From assembly GCA_937880835.1 (NCBI GenBank), contig CALGRN010000214.1, positions 1 through 8,778 of the forward strand: a DNA stretch of 8,778 nt. The letters run 5' to 3'. Shown here in pieces: positions 1 to 5,735 of this stretch. The stretch comes from an uncultured Prevotella sp. GTDB taxonomy: Bacteria; Bacteroidota; Bacteroidia; Bacteroidales; Bacteroidaceae. Numbering within the stretch: the stretch's first letter is position 1; every line of letters starts with the position of its first letter. Below the pieces are notes generated by a model that did no database searches, was not told the origin of the DNA, and saw only the letters and a program-made list of their open reading frames with translations. The position numbers and the translations under genes are program-made.

Positions 1-832
1 GTATACCGTCAGTTTTTATACACCCGACAATCGTTGCAAGGTCAATCAGCGAAGTAAAATTCGTAACAAGCGAGCTGAGACCTATCGGCAAGGCAATTCT
101 GACAAGCTCCCTTGAAATATGACGTGTCGAAAACGTCGTATTATCGCATTCTTTCGGCTTATCACGAACAAAAATCCGCATAATCGGGAAAAATATCACC
201 GCCCCGACCGACGAAAGCGTTACACCTGAAATTCCTGCCGCCGCACAGACTGCCCGAAAATCGGTTTCAGGCGGAAAAAACGCCATTACCTCGCTTTTAT
301 GACTTATCGCCGCCCCACAAAGAAAAAGTCCCGCCGCAGTTTTTACAATTCCCTCAGCAAGCTGTGAAAAAGCTGTCGGGTACATATTGCACAATCCCTC
401 GCAGTATCCCCTCTCAACCGCCGTAATACAGCCGAAAAATACCGACGGAGCTATAAATTTTACGGCAATTTCCGCATCGGGCGATTTTGCAATATAAACC
501 GCAAACGGCTCGGCTGTAAGCAGAATCAGGAATGTACCGAAAAGTCCCACCGCCGAAAAAAGCAAAAGTGCGGTTTTGCGTACCTTTCGGGCATTTTTGT
601 ACATTCCGAATGCCGTACTCTGTGCCGTCAGACGTGCTGTCGCAGATGAAAGTCCCGTTACGGTAAGTGCATAAATTGGCAGAAAAAGGCTGTATGCCGA
701 GCTGAAGAAGCCCATTCCCACCCCTCCGAGCATATTCGTAAGCGGTATTTTGAATACCGCCCCAAGCACTTTCGATACGACTGCTGATATCATCAATATC
801 ACCGAGCCTTTGATAAAATCCTGCTTTTTCAC
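1..832 (-). CDS. SpoVB-like MOP-superfamily flippase, N-terminal 277 residues (partial)
   Basis: This is an integral membrane protein of the MATE/MOP exporter superfamily, SpoVB/polysaccharide-flippase branch, whose members move lipid-linked oligosaccharides or peptidoglycan precursors across the membrane. The reading frame is open from a GTG at 832 to the window edge, so the C-terminal part (the family is usually 450-550 residues) is missing. The N-terminus shows the family signature: a short basic start, a first helix, then the segment KIPLTNMLGGVGMG at about residues 28-41, matching the SpoVB/MurJ N-terminal pattern. Further hydrophobic helices follow near residues 45-65, 87-106, 124-140 and 205-220. 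The GTG start is supported by AGGTGG (840-845 read on the minus strand), 7 bases upstream. It is transcribed divergently from the aminotransferase. Substrate and exact subfamily cannot be told; a sporulation role is only one possibility. Confidence 0.85.
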   Translation of the reverse strand, partial: MKKQDFIKGSVILMISAVVSKVLGAVFKIPLTNMLGGVGMGFFSSAYSLFLPIYALTVTGLSSATARLTAQSTAFGMYKNARKVRKTALLLFSAVGLFGTFLILLTAEPFAVYIAKSPDAEIAVKFIAPSVFFGCITAVERGYCEGLCNMYPTAFSQLAEGIVKTAAGLFLCGAAISHKSEVMAFFPPETDFRAVCAAAGISGVTLSSVGAVIFFPIMRIFVRDKPKECDNTTFSTRHISRELVRIALPIGLSSLVTNFTSLIDLATIVGCIKTDGI

Positions 833-871
833 AAAAAAACCACCTTTTTTGAAATTATACAAAAATATATG

Positions 872-900
872 TTGCTACTTTTGAAAATATGTGGTATAAT
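872..900 (+). promoter_or_regulatory. Sigma-A type promoter, distal to the aminotransferase
   Basis: TTGCTA at 872-877 is followed by 17 bases and TATAAT at 895-900, with an extended -10 TG (892-893). Spacing and both hexamers fit a housekeeping sigma-A promoter reading towards the aminotransferase. The -10 lies inside a perfect dyad, so a TATAAT also exists on the opposite strand (921-916), facing the flippase. Inferred from sequence only. Confidence 0.5.
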
Positions 901-1024
901 GAATATGTTATATTCATTATACGCTATTTAAATGCCCTTGCAGATACGCAAATCCTCCTTGATTTGCTCCCTGCATATCGGGCGATTATACCCCAAAATC
1001 ACAGATTTTGTGGTATAATGAATA
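891..1024. repeat. Duplicated -10 region with three stacked dyads in the divergent spacer
   Basis: The 15-base sequence GTGGTATAATGAATA occurs identically at 891-905 and 1010-1024. Between and around the copies are three dyads. The first is a perfect 12-bp stem (894-905 with 911-922, loop of 5). The second is a 7-bp stem (948-954 with 961-967) inside weaker GCCC/GGGC pairing (934-937 with 980-983). The third is a 16-bp stem with one mismatch (985-1000 with 1004-1019, loop of 3). The second TATAAT (1014-1019) has an extended TG but no good -35. The layout fits regulator operators or a small palindromic insertion that duplicated the promoter; the sequence does not decide. Confidence 0.55.
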
Positions 1025-1093
1025 CGGTATGTGTATGTTAATTTAGATTTTATACCTTAAAATAAATCAAAAATACAGAAAGGACGGCTTTTT

Positions 1094-2287
1094 ATGAATT
1101 ATAAATTTTCAGATAAAGTCGCAGGCTTAAAAGCTTCTGCTATCAGAGAAATTCTCAAGTTCACTTCTGAACCCGGCGTTATTTCTTTTGCCGCAGGCAA
1201 CCCTGCACCTGATGCTTTTCCTGCCAAAAAAGTTGCTGAAATTTCAGCTGAGCTTCTCGAAAATGACCCTATTCTTGCTCTCCAGTACAGCATTACTGAG
1301 GGCTATCCGCCGCTTCGCAACGCCTTAAAAGAGAGTATGACTGCTCAGAAATGCTACAATGAAAGCATTGATGACCTTATTATTACCTCAGGCGCACAGC
1401 AGGGCAACGAACTTGCCTGCAAGGTTCTTCTCAATGAGGGTGACACCCTTATCTGCGAATCACCAAGCTTTATCGGCTCTCTTAACGCTTTCAAGTCTTA
1501 TAATGTAAATCTTGTCGGCGTTGAACTCGAAAACGACGGCATTAACCTCGAAAAACTCGAAGAAGCTGTTAAATCCAACAAAAACGTAAAGCTCCTCTAC
1601 CTTATCCCTAATTTCCAGAACCCTACAGGTCTTACTATGTCCTGGGAAAAGAGAAAGGCTGTTTACGAGCTTGCTAAAAAATATGACTTCATTATCTTAG
1701 AGGATAACCCTTACGGCAACCTCAGAATCTCCGGTGAGGATATCCCTGCTATCAAAACTCTCGATACAGAGGGCAGAGTTATCTATACAGGTACATTCTC
1801 AAAGATTCTCTCCCCTGGTTTCAGAACCGGCTATGTTTCTGCTCCTAAGGAGATTATCCAGAAAATCGTTGTCTGCAAACAGGTTTCTGACGTTCACTCA
1901 AATATCTGGGCTCAGGTTATCTGCCACCGCTTCATGACAAGCGTTGATATGGACGCTCACTACAAAAATCTCCAGCAGATTTATAAGAAAAAATGTGAGC
2001 TTATGCTCTCTAAAATTGAGGAATGCTTCTCTAAGAAAATCAAGTATACAAAGCCTGAGGGCGGTTTGTTCATCTGGTGTACTCTCCCTGACGGCTGTGA
2101 TATGATTGAGTTCTGCACAAAGGCTGTTTCTGAATACAAAATTGCTGTCGTTCCGGGTACTGCTTTCTGTATCAGCGAAAACGACAAAACTCAGTCGTTC
2201 AGACTCAACTTCTCTACCCCTACTGACGAGCAAATCGTTAAGGGAATTGAAATCCTCGGCAAAATGACTAAAGAAATGTTTGATTAA
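1094..2287 (+). CDS. PLP-dependent class I/II aminotransferase (LysN / MocR-aminotransferase-like)
   Basis: A complete 397-residue fold-type-I aminotransferase, the usual length for the family. Visible motifs: the N-terminal FAAGNPAPDAFP segment (residues 32-43), SGAQQG phosphate-binding turn (99-104), NFQNPTG with cofactor-contacting N176 (173-179), EDNPY with D204 and Y207, the Schiff-base lysine K237 in GTFSKILSPGFRTGY, and the substrate carboxylate-binding R370 in FRLNF. The NFQNPTG/SKILSPGFRTGY pattern matches 2-aminoadipate/aromatic aminotransferases of the LysN group and the catalytic domain of MocR regulators, but there is no N-terminal GntR domain. It transfers an amino group between an amino acid and a 2-oxo acid in the cytoplasm; the natural substrate cannot be fixed from sequence. 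The start is set by AAAGGA at 1079-1084, about 9 bases before the ATG. It is the first gene of a likely operon with the next two genes. Confidence 0.93.
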   Translation: MNYKFSDKVAGLKASAIREILKFTSEPGVISFAAGNPAPDAFPAKKVAEISAELLENDPILALQYSITEGYPPLRNALKESMTAQKCYNESIDDLIITSGAQQGNELACKVLLNEGDTLICESPSFIGSLNAFKSYNVNLVGVELENDGINLEKLEEAVKSNKNVKLLYLIPNFQNPTGLTMSWEKRKAVYELAKKYDFIILEDNPYGNLRISGEDIPAIKTLDTEGRVIYTGTFSKILSPGFRTGYVSAPKEIIQKIVVCKQVSDVHSNIWAQVICHRFMTSVDMDAHYKNLQQIYKKKCELMLSKIEECFSKKIKYTKPEGGLFIWCTLPDGCDMIEFCTKAVSEYKIAVVPGTAFCISENDKTQSFRLNFSTPTDEQIVKGIEILGKMTKEMFD

Positions 2288-2308
2288 TCGAAAGGAAATT
2301 TTTTAATT

Positions 2309-2830
2309 ATGGCTACACGTTCACCACTCGACAGATACCCTGTCACACCAAAATATCTTATGACAAGAGCTCAGGCTCTCACCTTCCCTGCTGACCTTTT
2401 AAACGTTAAGGTTAAATCTGATGAGGTTTACGGTATTGTTATAGATATGCCTATGGGCATTGATATCGTTACTACTATGGTTTGCTTCGTAAACGGTGCG
2501 GCTAACCTCTATTTCAATAACGGCGGCGAGTATTCAGGTGCTTCAATGCGTTACAGAAATCTCGTTCAGGCTGCAAGAAACCTCGTTCTTAACGCTAACA
2601 ACCTCAAACCTTTATGCGATAAGGTAAAGGCTTTCGATATGCCTGTCGGCAAGACACATTTTATCTATCTCCTTACAAAGAAGGGCGTTTATAAAACTGA
2701 AGTAGTTCCTGCTCTCCTTAAAGACGCTCCTGATGAAAAGCGTATATGCTTCTCTCTCTATCAGAACGTTATGAGCGAAATCAGAAACTGTCAGCTTAAA
2801 GACAGAGCCGCTAATCAGGCTAACAAGTAA
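2309..2830 (+). CDS. Conserved-looking hypothetical protein, 173 residues
   Basis: I do not recognise a family. The protein appears soluble and cytoplasmic, with no signal peptide or convincing membrane helix. A beta-rich middle (residues 38-70) is followed by a glycine-rich turn NNGGEYSGAS (70-79), an amphipathic helix (about 81-105), a second beta region (115-133) and a C-terminal helix ending in a polar, Lys/Asn/Gln-rich tail. Coding is supported by codon use matching its neighbours (Ala mostly GCT, Leu CTC/CTT), a Shine-Dalgarno run AAAGGAAA at 2291-2298, and gaps of only 21 bases to the aminotransferase and 20 bases to trpS. The position suggests co-transcription with amino-acid metabolism and tRNA-charging genes; any functional link is a guess. 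Confidence 0.8.
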   Translation: MATRSPLDRYPVTPKYLMTRAQALTFPADLLNVKVKSDEVYGIVIDMPMGIDIVTTMVCFVNGAANLYFNNGGEYSGASMRYRNLVQAARNLVLNANNLKPLCDKVKAFDMPVGKTHFIYLLTKKGVYKTEVVPALLKDAPDEKRICFSLYQNVMSEIRNCQLKDRAANQANK

Positions 2831-2850
2831 TCCTACGGAGTGTTATTGAT

Positions 2851-3843
2851 ATGGACAAAAAATTAATTTTCAGCGGTATTCAGCCAACAGGTACTTTCAC
2901 TCTCGGCAACTATATCGGTGCTGTTCGTAACTGGGGACCTTTACAGGACGAATATAACTGCATCTACTGCGTTGTCGATATGCACGCTATTACTGTAAGA
3001 CAAGAACCTGCTAAGCTCCGCAAAAACACTCTCGACGCTTACGCTCTCCTTATGGCTTGCGGAATTGACCCTCAGAAAGCCCCCATTTATGTGCAGAGCG
3101 ACGTGAAAGAAACGCTCGAACTGTACCTTTTCCTCAATATGAACATGTATCTCGGAGAGCTTGAACGTGTCACTACGTTCAAGGAAAAAGCACGAAAGCA
3201 GCCCGATAACGTTAATGCCGGACTGCTTACTTATCCCACTCTCATGGCAGCCGATATTCTCCAACATCGGGCAATGAAAGTTCCGGTGGGCAAAGACCAA
3301 GAACAAAACATGGAGATGGCACGCAAATGCGCACGCCGTTTCAATAATATATACGGAGTAGATTTCTTTCCTGAACCGCAGAACTTCTACTTCAACGCCA
3401 CAGCTCTTAAAGTTCCGGGACTCGACGGAAGCGGAAAGATGGGCAAAAGCGAAGGAAACTGCATCTATCTGCGCGACGATGACAAGACGATAAGCAAGAA
3501 AGTGATGAGAGCCGTAACGGATATGGGACCGCAAGAGCCCAACAGTCCGCGCCCGGAAGTGATAGAAAATCTGTTCACTTTCCTTCGTATAGCATCGACA
3601 CCCGATACCTTACAGTATTTCGAAGATAAGTGGAACGACTGCTCTTTGCGTTACGGAGACCTTAAAAAGCAGATTGCAGAAGACTTGTGCAAGCTGATTT
3701 CGCCTATCAGAGAGCGTATAGAAGAATACGGCAAGGATACGGATTTGCTTGAAAGAATAGCGCGCGAAGGTGCCGAAACCGCTCGCGAGAGCGCGCAGAA
3801 GACATTGCGCGAAGTAAGGAAAATAATAGGATTCAGAGAATAA
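2851..3843 (+). CDS. trpS: Tryptophanyl-tRNA synthetase, chimeric between two phyla
   Basis: A class Ic aminoacyl-tRNA synthetase that activates tryptophan with ATP and charges tRNA-Trp. The 330-residue length is normal. The HIGH-like motif is TLGNY (residues 17-21) in GIQPTGTFTLGNYIG, and the KMSKS-like motif is KMGKS (196-200). The second form, with preceding VPGLDGSG, is typical of Bacteroidetes enzymes. The first ~74 residues (NWGPLQDEYNC, DMHAITVRQEPA) are the Firmicutes type. From IYVQSDVKETLELYLFLNMN (79-98) through VPVGKDQEQNMEMARK (144-159) to the end, the protein is the Bacteroidetes type. Codon use switches at the same point: all six alanines up to residue 69 are GCT, while the next eight (77-161) are GCC or GCA. 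A GGAG (2837-2840) lies 10 bases before the ATG. The frame is intact, so the fusion could encode a working enzyme, but an assembly join is the likelier cause. Confidence 0.93.
   Translation: MDKKLIFSGIQPTGTFTLGNYIGAVRNWGPLQDEYNCIYCVVDMHAITVRQEPAKLRKNTLDAYALLMACGIDPQKAPIYVQSDVKETLELYLFLNMNMYLGELERVTTFKEKARKQPDNVNAGLLTYPTLMAADILQHRAMKVPVGKDQEQNMEMARKCARRFNNIYGVDFFPEPQNFYFNATALKVPGLDGSGKMGKSEGNCIYLRDDDKTISKKVMRAVTDMGPQEPNSPRPEVIENLFTFLRIASTPDTLQYFEDKWNDCSLRYGDLKKQIAEDLCKLISPIRERIEEYGKDTDLLERIAREGAETARESAQKTLREVRKIIGFRE
3055..3081. other. Probable chimera junction inside trpS
   Basis: The interval runs from the last GCT alanine codon (residue 69) to the first GCC alanine codon (residue 77). It encodes ACGIDPQKA, a stretch conserved in TrpS of both phyla and therefore a natural place for short shared sequence. 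Everything left has Clostridia-like signals and everything right has Bacteroidetes-like signals. The exact base cannot be fixed without the parent genomes. Confidence 0.75.
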
Positions 3844-3966
3844 AGACGTTTTTCCGAACAGCATTTATACGGTTTTTAAAGTAAATAAAAACATACATTG
3901 GTTTGATATAGTTGAGATTGTTTTTCACTATATGTCTTGCCTTCGGGCAGTTAATTAAAAGTGTTG

Positions 3967-4010
3967 TTGCAGCGTGTCACGTTTATACGGGGCATGCTGC
4001 AATTTTCTTT
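3967..4010 (+). terminator. Possible intrinsic terminator of trpS
   Basis: TTGCAGCGTG (3967-3976) pairs with CATGCTGCAA (3993-4002) with one G-T wobble, leaving a 16-base loop. It is followed directly by TTTTCTTT (4003-4010). The stem-plus-T-tract layout fits rho-independent termination about 120 bases after the trpS stop. The loop is rather large, so support is moderate. Confidence 0.4.
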
Positions 4011-4040
4011 ATATGCCTTTCCTACACTGCTGTGTGTCAG

Positions 4041-4161
4041 CATGTTGCAAACCGCTTTTCAAAAGCTATTGTTTTGCATGCCAAAAGTTATCCTTTCGCA
4101 TTGCAAAACAATAACTTTTGTGTCATGAAAGGATAACTTTTGAAAAGTGTTTTGCAACATG
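4041..4161. repeat. Mosaic palindromic repeat, copy 1 (rearranged form)
   Basis: Four modules in the order A-reverse (4061-4078), B-reverse (4083-4099), A-forward (4102-4119), B-forward (about 4126-4141). Module A is TGCAAAACAATAACTTTT and module B is TGCAAAAGGATAACTTTT, with small variations. An outer arm pair (4041-4065 with 4137-4161) matches at 23 of 25 positions. A 16-bp perfect stem (4082-4097 with 4127-4142) and an 18-bp stem with one mismatch (4061-4078 with 4102-4119) cross each other. Thirty bases, 4049-4078, are identical to 5435-5464 of copy 2. After the element, a stretch ending in AACACATTAA (to 4180) resembles that after copy 3 (to 7282). Confidence 0.9.
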
Positions 4162-4208
4162 TTTATTTCCAACACATTAAAGAATGCGTTTTAACTGATG
4201 TAGTTCTC

Positions 4209-4307
4209 AAATAAAAAAGTGTGTGAACATAGCGCAAGTTGCATTTCATGCATTTCTTTATTTGGTCTTTTGATTCTGCGTTATTGTTAGTTTCGGAAAA
4301 GATTTTC
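4209..4307. repeat. Degenerate direct repeat, left member
   Basis: It shares AAAAAAGTGT (4213-4222) and, 38 bases on, CATTTCTTT with a following TCTTTT and ATTCT, with the right member at 4957-5052, where the same blocks are 39 bases apart. The block between them is poorly conserved. The pair brackets the small zinc-ribbon gene and its promoter, and the left member ends at that gene's stop codon. Low-complexity AT-rich sequence could explain part of the match. Confidence 0.4.
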
Positions 4308-4637
4308 TTATCTGATTTCTTTTGCTTTAATAAATCTTATTTTCTTTAAGATGATAACCATAACTACAAGTTCGCCCAAAACAAAAACAGGAATACTGCA
4401 AAAAAGAGAATTTAAAAAGTCTAACTTCATGAAATAAATAAAGAATTGCATAGATAAATAAGATACAAGAGCACCGGCAAATACCGTATATATGAACGGT
4501 ATTGGTTCTTTCAAGAGTTTCACTTCTTTATTACAGTTATTACAAAGGATAGTGTAATTTGTTCCTCTAAATAAGAAACGAGAACATCTTAATATTGATA
4601 TTCTTTTATGACAATATGGGCATTCTCTTACTTCCAC
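4308..4637 (-). CDS. Small zinc-ribbon membrane protein, 109 residues
   Basis: The N-terminus has two CxxC pairs, C6-P-Y-C9 and C32-N-N-C35, spaced 22 residues apart, the pattern of a zinc ribbon similar to small cxxc-x20-cxxc proteins. Two hydrophobic segments follow, about residues 47-70 and 75-97, and then a basic tail (KKIRFIKAKEIR). This predicts an inner-membrane protein with a cytoplasmic metal-binding head. The start is GTG at 4637; an in-frame TAA lies only 15 bases upstream, so no longer ATG start is possible. There is no Shine-Dalgarno, normal for Bacteroidetes. A Bacteroidetes promoter on the same strand lies about 100 bases upstream. The coding sequence is markedly AT-rich compared with trpS, the kinase and priA, suggesting an acquired or fast-evolving gene. 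Function unknown. Confidence 0.65.
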   Translation of the reverse strand: MEVRECPYCHKRISILRCSRFLFRGTNYTILCNNCNKEVKLLKEPIPFIYTVFAGALVSYLSMQFFIYFMKLDFLNSLFCSIPVFVLGELVVMVIILKKIRFIKAKEIR

Positions 4638-4731
4638 TATTATAATTTTTTATTATATCTTTTAATTACAGAATTAATCTGATTTCACAGTATAAATTGT
4701 TTCTATACAATTACAAACTATATTTTAATTG

Positions 4732-4762
4732 CAAATGTAGAAAAACAGTATTTATAATACAA
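4732..4762 (-). promoter_or_regulatory. Bacteroidetes-type promoter for the zinc-ribbon gene
   Basis: Read on the minus strand, TTG (4762-4760) is followed by 20 bases and TACATTTG (4739-4732). This fits the Bacteroidetes sigma-ABfr consensus TTTG-N19-21-TAnnTTTG with one base short in the -33 element. Transcription would begin near 4725, giving a leader of roughly 88 bases. The surroundings are AT-rich, so a chance match is possible, but the exact -7 box and correct spacing support it. Confidence 0.55.
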
Positions 4763-4956
4763 TAAAGATCAAAAAATCTTCTTCTTTTTTTTGAGCTATT
4801 AACAGAATTTGCGATGTCATTTTATATTTTAATATTAAAATATGACAACAAATATATTATGGAAAATCAATGTTAAGTCAGTTTATTGATTAGTCATTAT
4901 TATTTTAATTCACAATTATAAGCAGTAATGTTATATCTTTTTAGGAAAGAAATCTT

Positions 4957-5052
4957 AAACAAAAAAGTGTACAGGCAAGGTGTTGATATACATTCTATAC
5001 ATTTCTTTGTTTTATCTTTTATTCTCTCATTGTCCTTACCGAAAGTAAGAGT
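4957..5052. repeat. Degenerate direct repeat, right member
   Basis: Counterpart of 4209-4307. It has AAAAAAGTGT at 4961-4970 and CATTTCTTT at 5000-5008, followed by matching TCTTTT and ATTCT blocks. It lies about 320 bases upstream of the zinc-ribbon gene start. See the left member for limits. Confidence 0.4.
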
Positions 5053-5278
5053 TTATATGCTAACATGAATTCTATGAAACTCGTTTGATTGGTTTAAGTA
5101 TAACTGTTAAAGCTATACATACTGTCAATTCGTACAAAACGACAGAGATTTTTGAGGTAAGGAAAATAACTGTCTTTTAATGTTTTTCACAATCAAGGTA
5201 TTAAATGAGAGTTAATAATATTGATTATTTGCTTGATTTTATTATCGTCAATCTAACATATTCTGCATGCCATTTTCT

Positions 5279-5340
5279 GACAGCCACGTGGTCTGTCCCT
5301 ACATATTGGTTGCTCGTAGGGATGCGCCCTGTGCGTGTCC
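5279..5340. repeat. GC-richer hairpin cluster
   Basis: Three neighbouring inverted repeats. GACAG (5279-5283) pairs with CTGTC (5293-5297) around CCACGTGG. CCCTAC (5297-5302) pairs with GTAGGG (5316-5321). GGATGCGC (5320-5327) pairs with GCGTGTCC (5333-5340), with two G-T wobbles and a 5-base loop. The first and third share bases with the second. The patch stands out against AT-rich flanks and may be a worn copy of an intergenic palindromic element. Confidence 0.45.
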
Positions 5341-5441
5341 GAATAACCTTGCGTGTCTGCATTTACAGCAATTTGCGTGTGTAATTATTGCTTTCGGACA
5401 AACACGGTGTGCAGTACGTCAAATACGTGTTAAAAAACCGC

Positions 5442-5532
5442 TTTTCAAAAGCTATTGTTTTGCACTGCGAAAGGATAACTTTCATGATGCAAAAGGATAA
5501 CTTTTACATTGCAAAACAATAGCTTTTGAAAA
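5442..5532. repeat. Mosaic palindromic repeat, copy 2
   Basis: Modules in the order A-reverse (5447-5464), B-forward (5466-5482), B-forward (5488-5505), A-forward (5510-5527). The arms 5442-5464 and 5510-5532 form a perfect 23-bp stem around a 45-base loop holding the two B modules. The loop closely matches that of copy 3 and has the same length. It lies about 200 bases beyond the 3' end of the histidine kinase. Confidence 0.92.
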
Positions 5533-5735
5533 TAAAGAAAGTTACACCCGGCATTCAGATTCATGAAAAACAATATGTTGTCTTTCATGTGTTTTTTATA
5601 CAAAGATACGTTTCACCTCTAAATACGGTTCTTTTCTGCATCTTTATAATATAAATTCTGAATTTTTATTGCCTTATAAACACATTGTTTAAAATAAGAA
5701 ACAGTACGTTTAAAAGTGATAGAAAACAGAGCCTT

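Larger units (their letters stand above)
3844..4307. other. Gene-poor spacer after trpS
   Basis: No credible gene is seen in these 464 bases. They hold a possible trpS terminator (3967-4010), a small CUUCGG-capped hairpin (3938-3949), palindromic repeat copy 1 (4041-4161) and the first member of a degenerate direct repeat (4209-4307). An open frame at 3912-4136 runs straight through the palindromic repeat and is not believed to be coding. Confidence 0.6.
4641..5735. other. Long AT-rich gene-free stretch
   Basis: About 1.1 kb without a credible gene. It contains the promoter of the zinc-ribbon gene, a perfect 20-base palindrome (4824-4843, ATATTTTAAT then its complement), the right direct-repeat member (4957-5052), a GC-richer patch of hairpins (5279-5340) and palindromic repeat copy 2 (5442-5532). 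The open frame at 5267-5500 ends inside the repeat and looks accidental. Much of 4650-5250 is extremely AT-rich with stops in all frames. Confidence 0.6.

Noticed and set aside
3912..4136. Plus-strand open frame of 74 codons
   Set aside because: It runs through a terminator-like hairpin and into the palindromic repeat, and has no start signal or protein-like composition.
4824..4843. Perfect 20-base AT palindrome as a terminator or origin element
   Set aside because: It is composed only of A and T in an extremely AT-rich stretch, where such dyads arise easily, and no gene end adjoins it.
5267..5500. Plus-strand open frame of 77 codons
   Set aside because: It covers the hairpin patch and ends within repeat copy 2; its C-terminal likeness to the frame at 3912-4136 comes only from the shared repeat.
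5466..5505. TAACTTTTG in the repeat modules as a Bacteroidetes -7 box
   Set aside because: The box needs TAnnTTTG; these have three bases between TA and TTTG and no -33 element at the right spacing.
5601..5608. TATCTTTG on the minus strand as a promoter
   Set aside because: The -7 box is exact, but no TTG lies 19-21 bases upstream and no gene follows closely; kept only as a possible start of an unannotated transcript through repeat copy 2.
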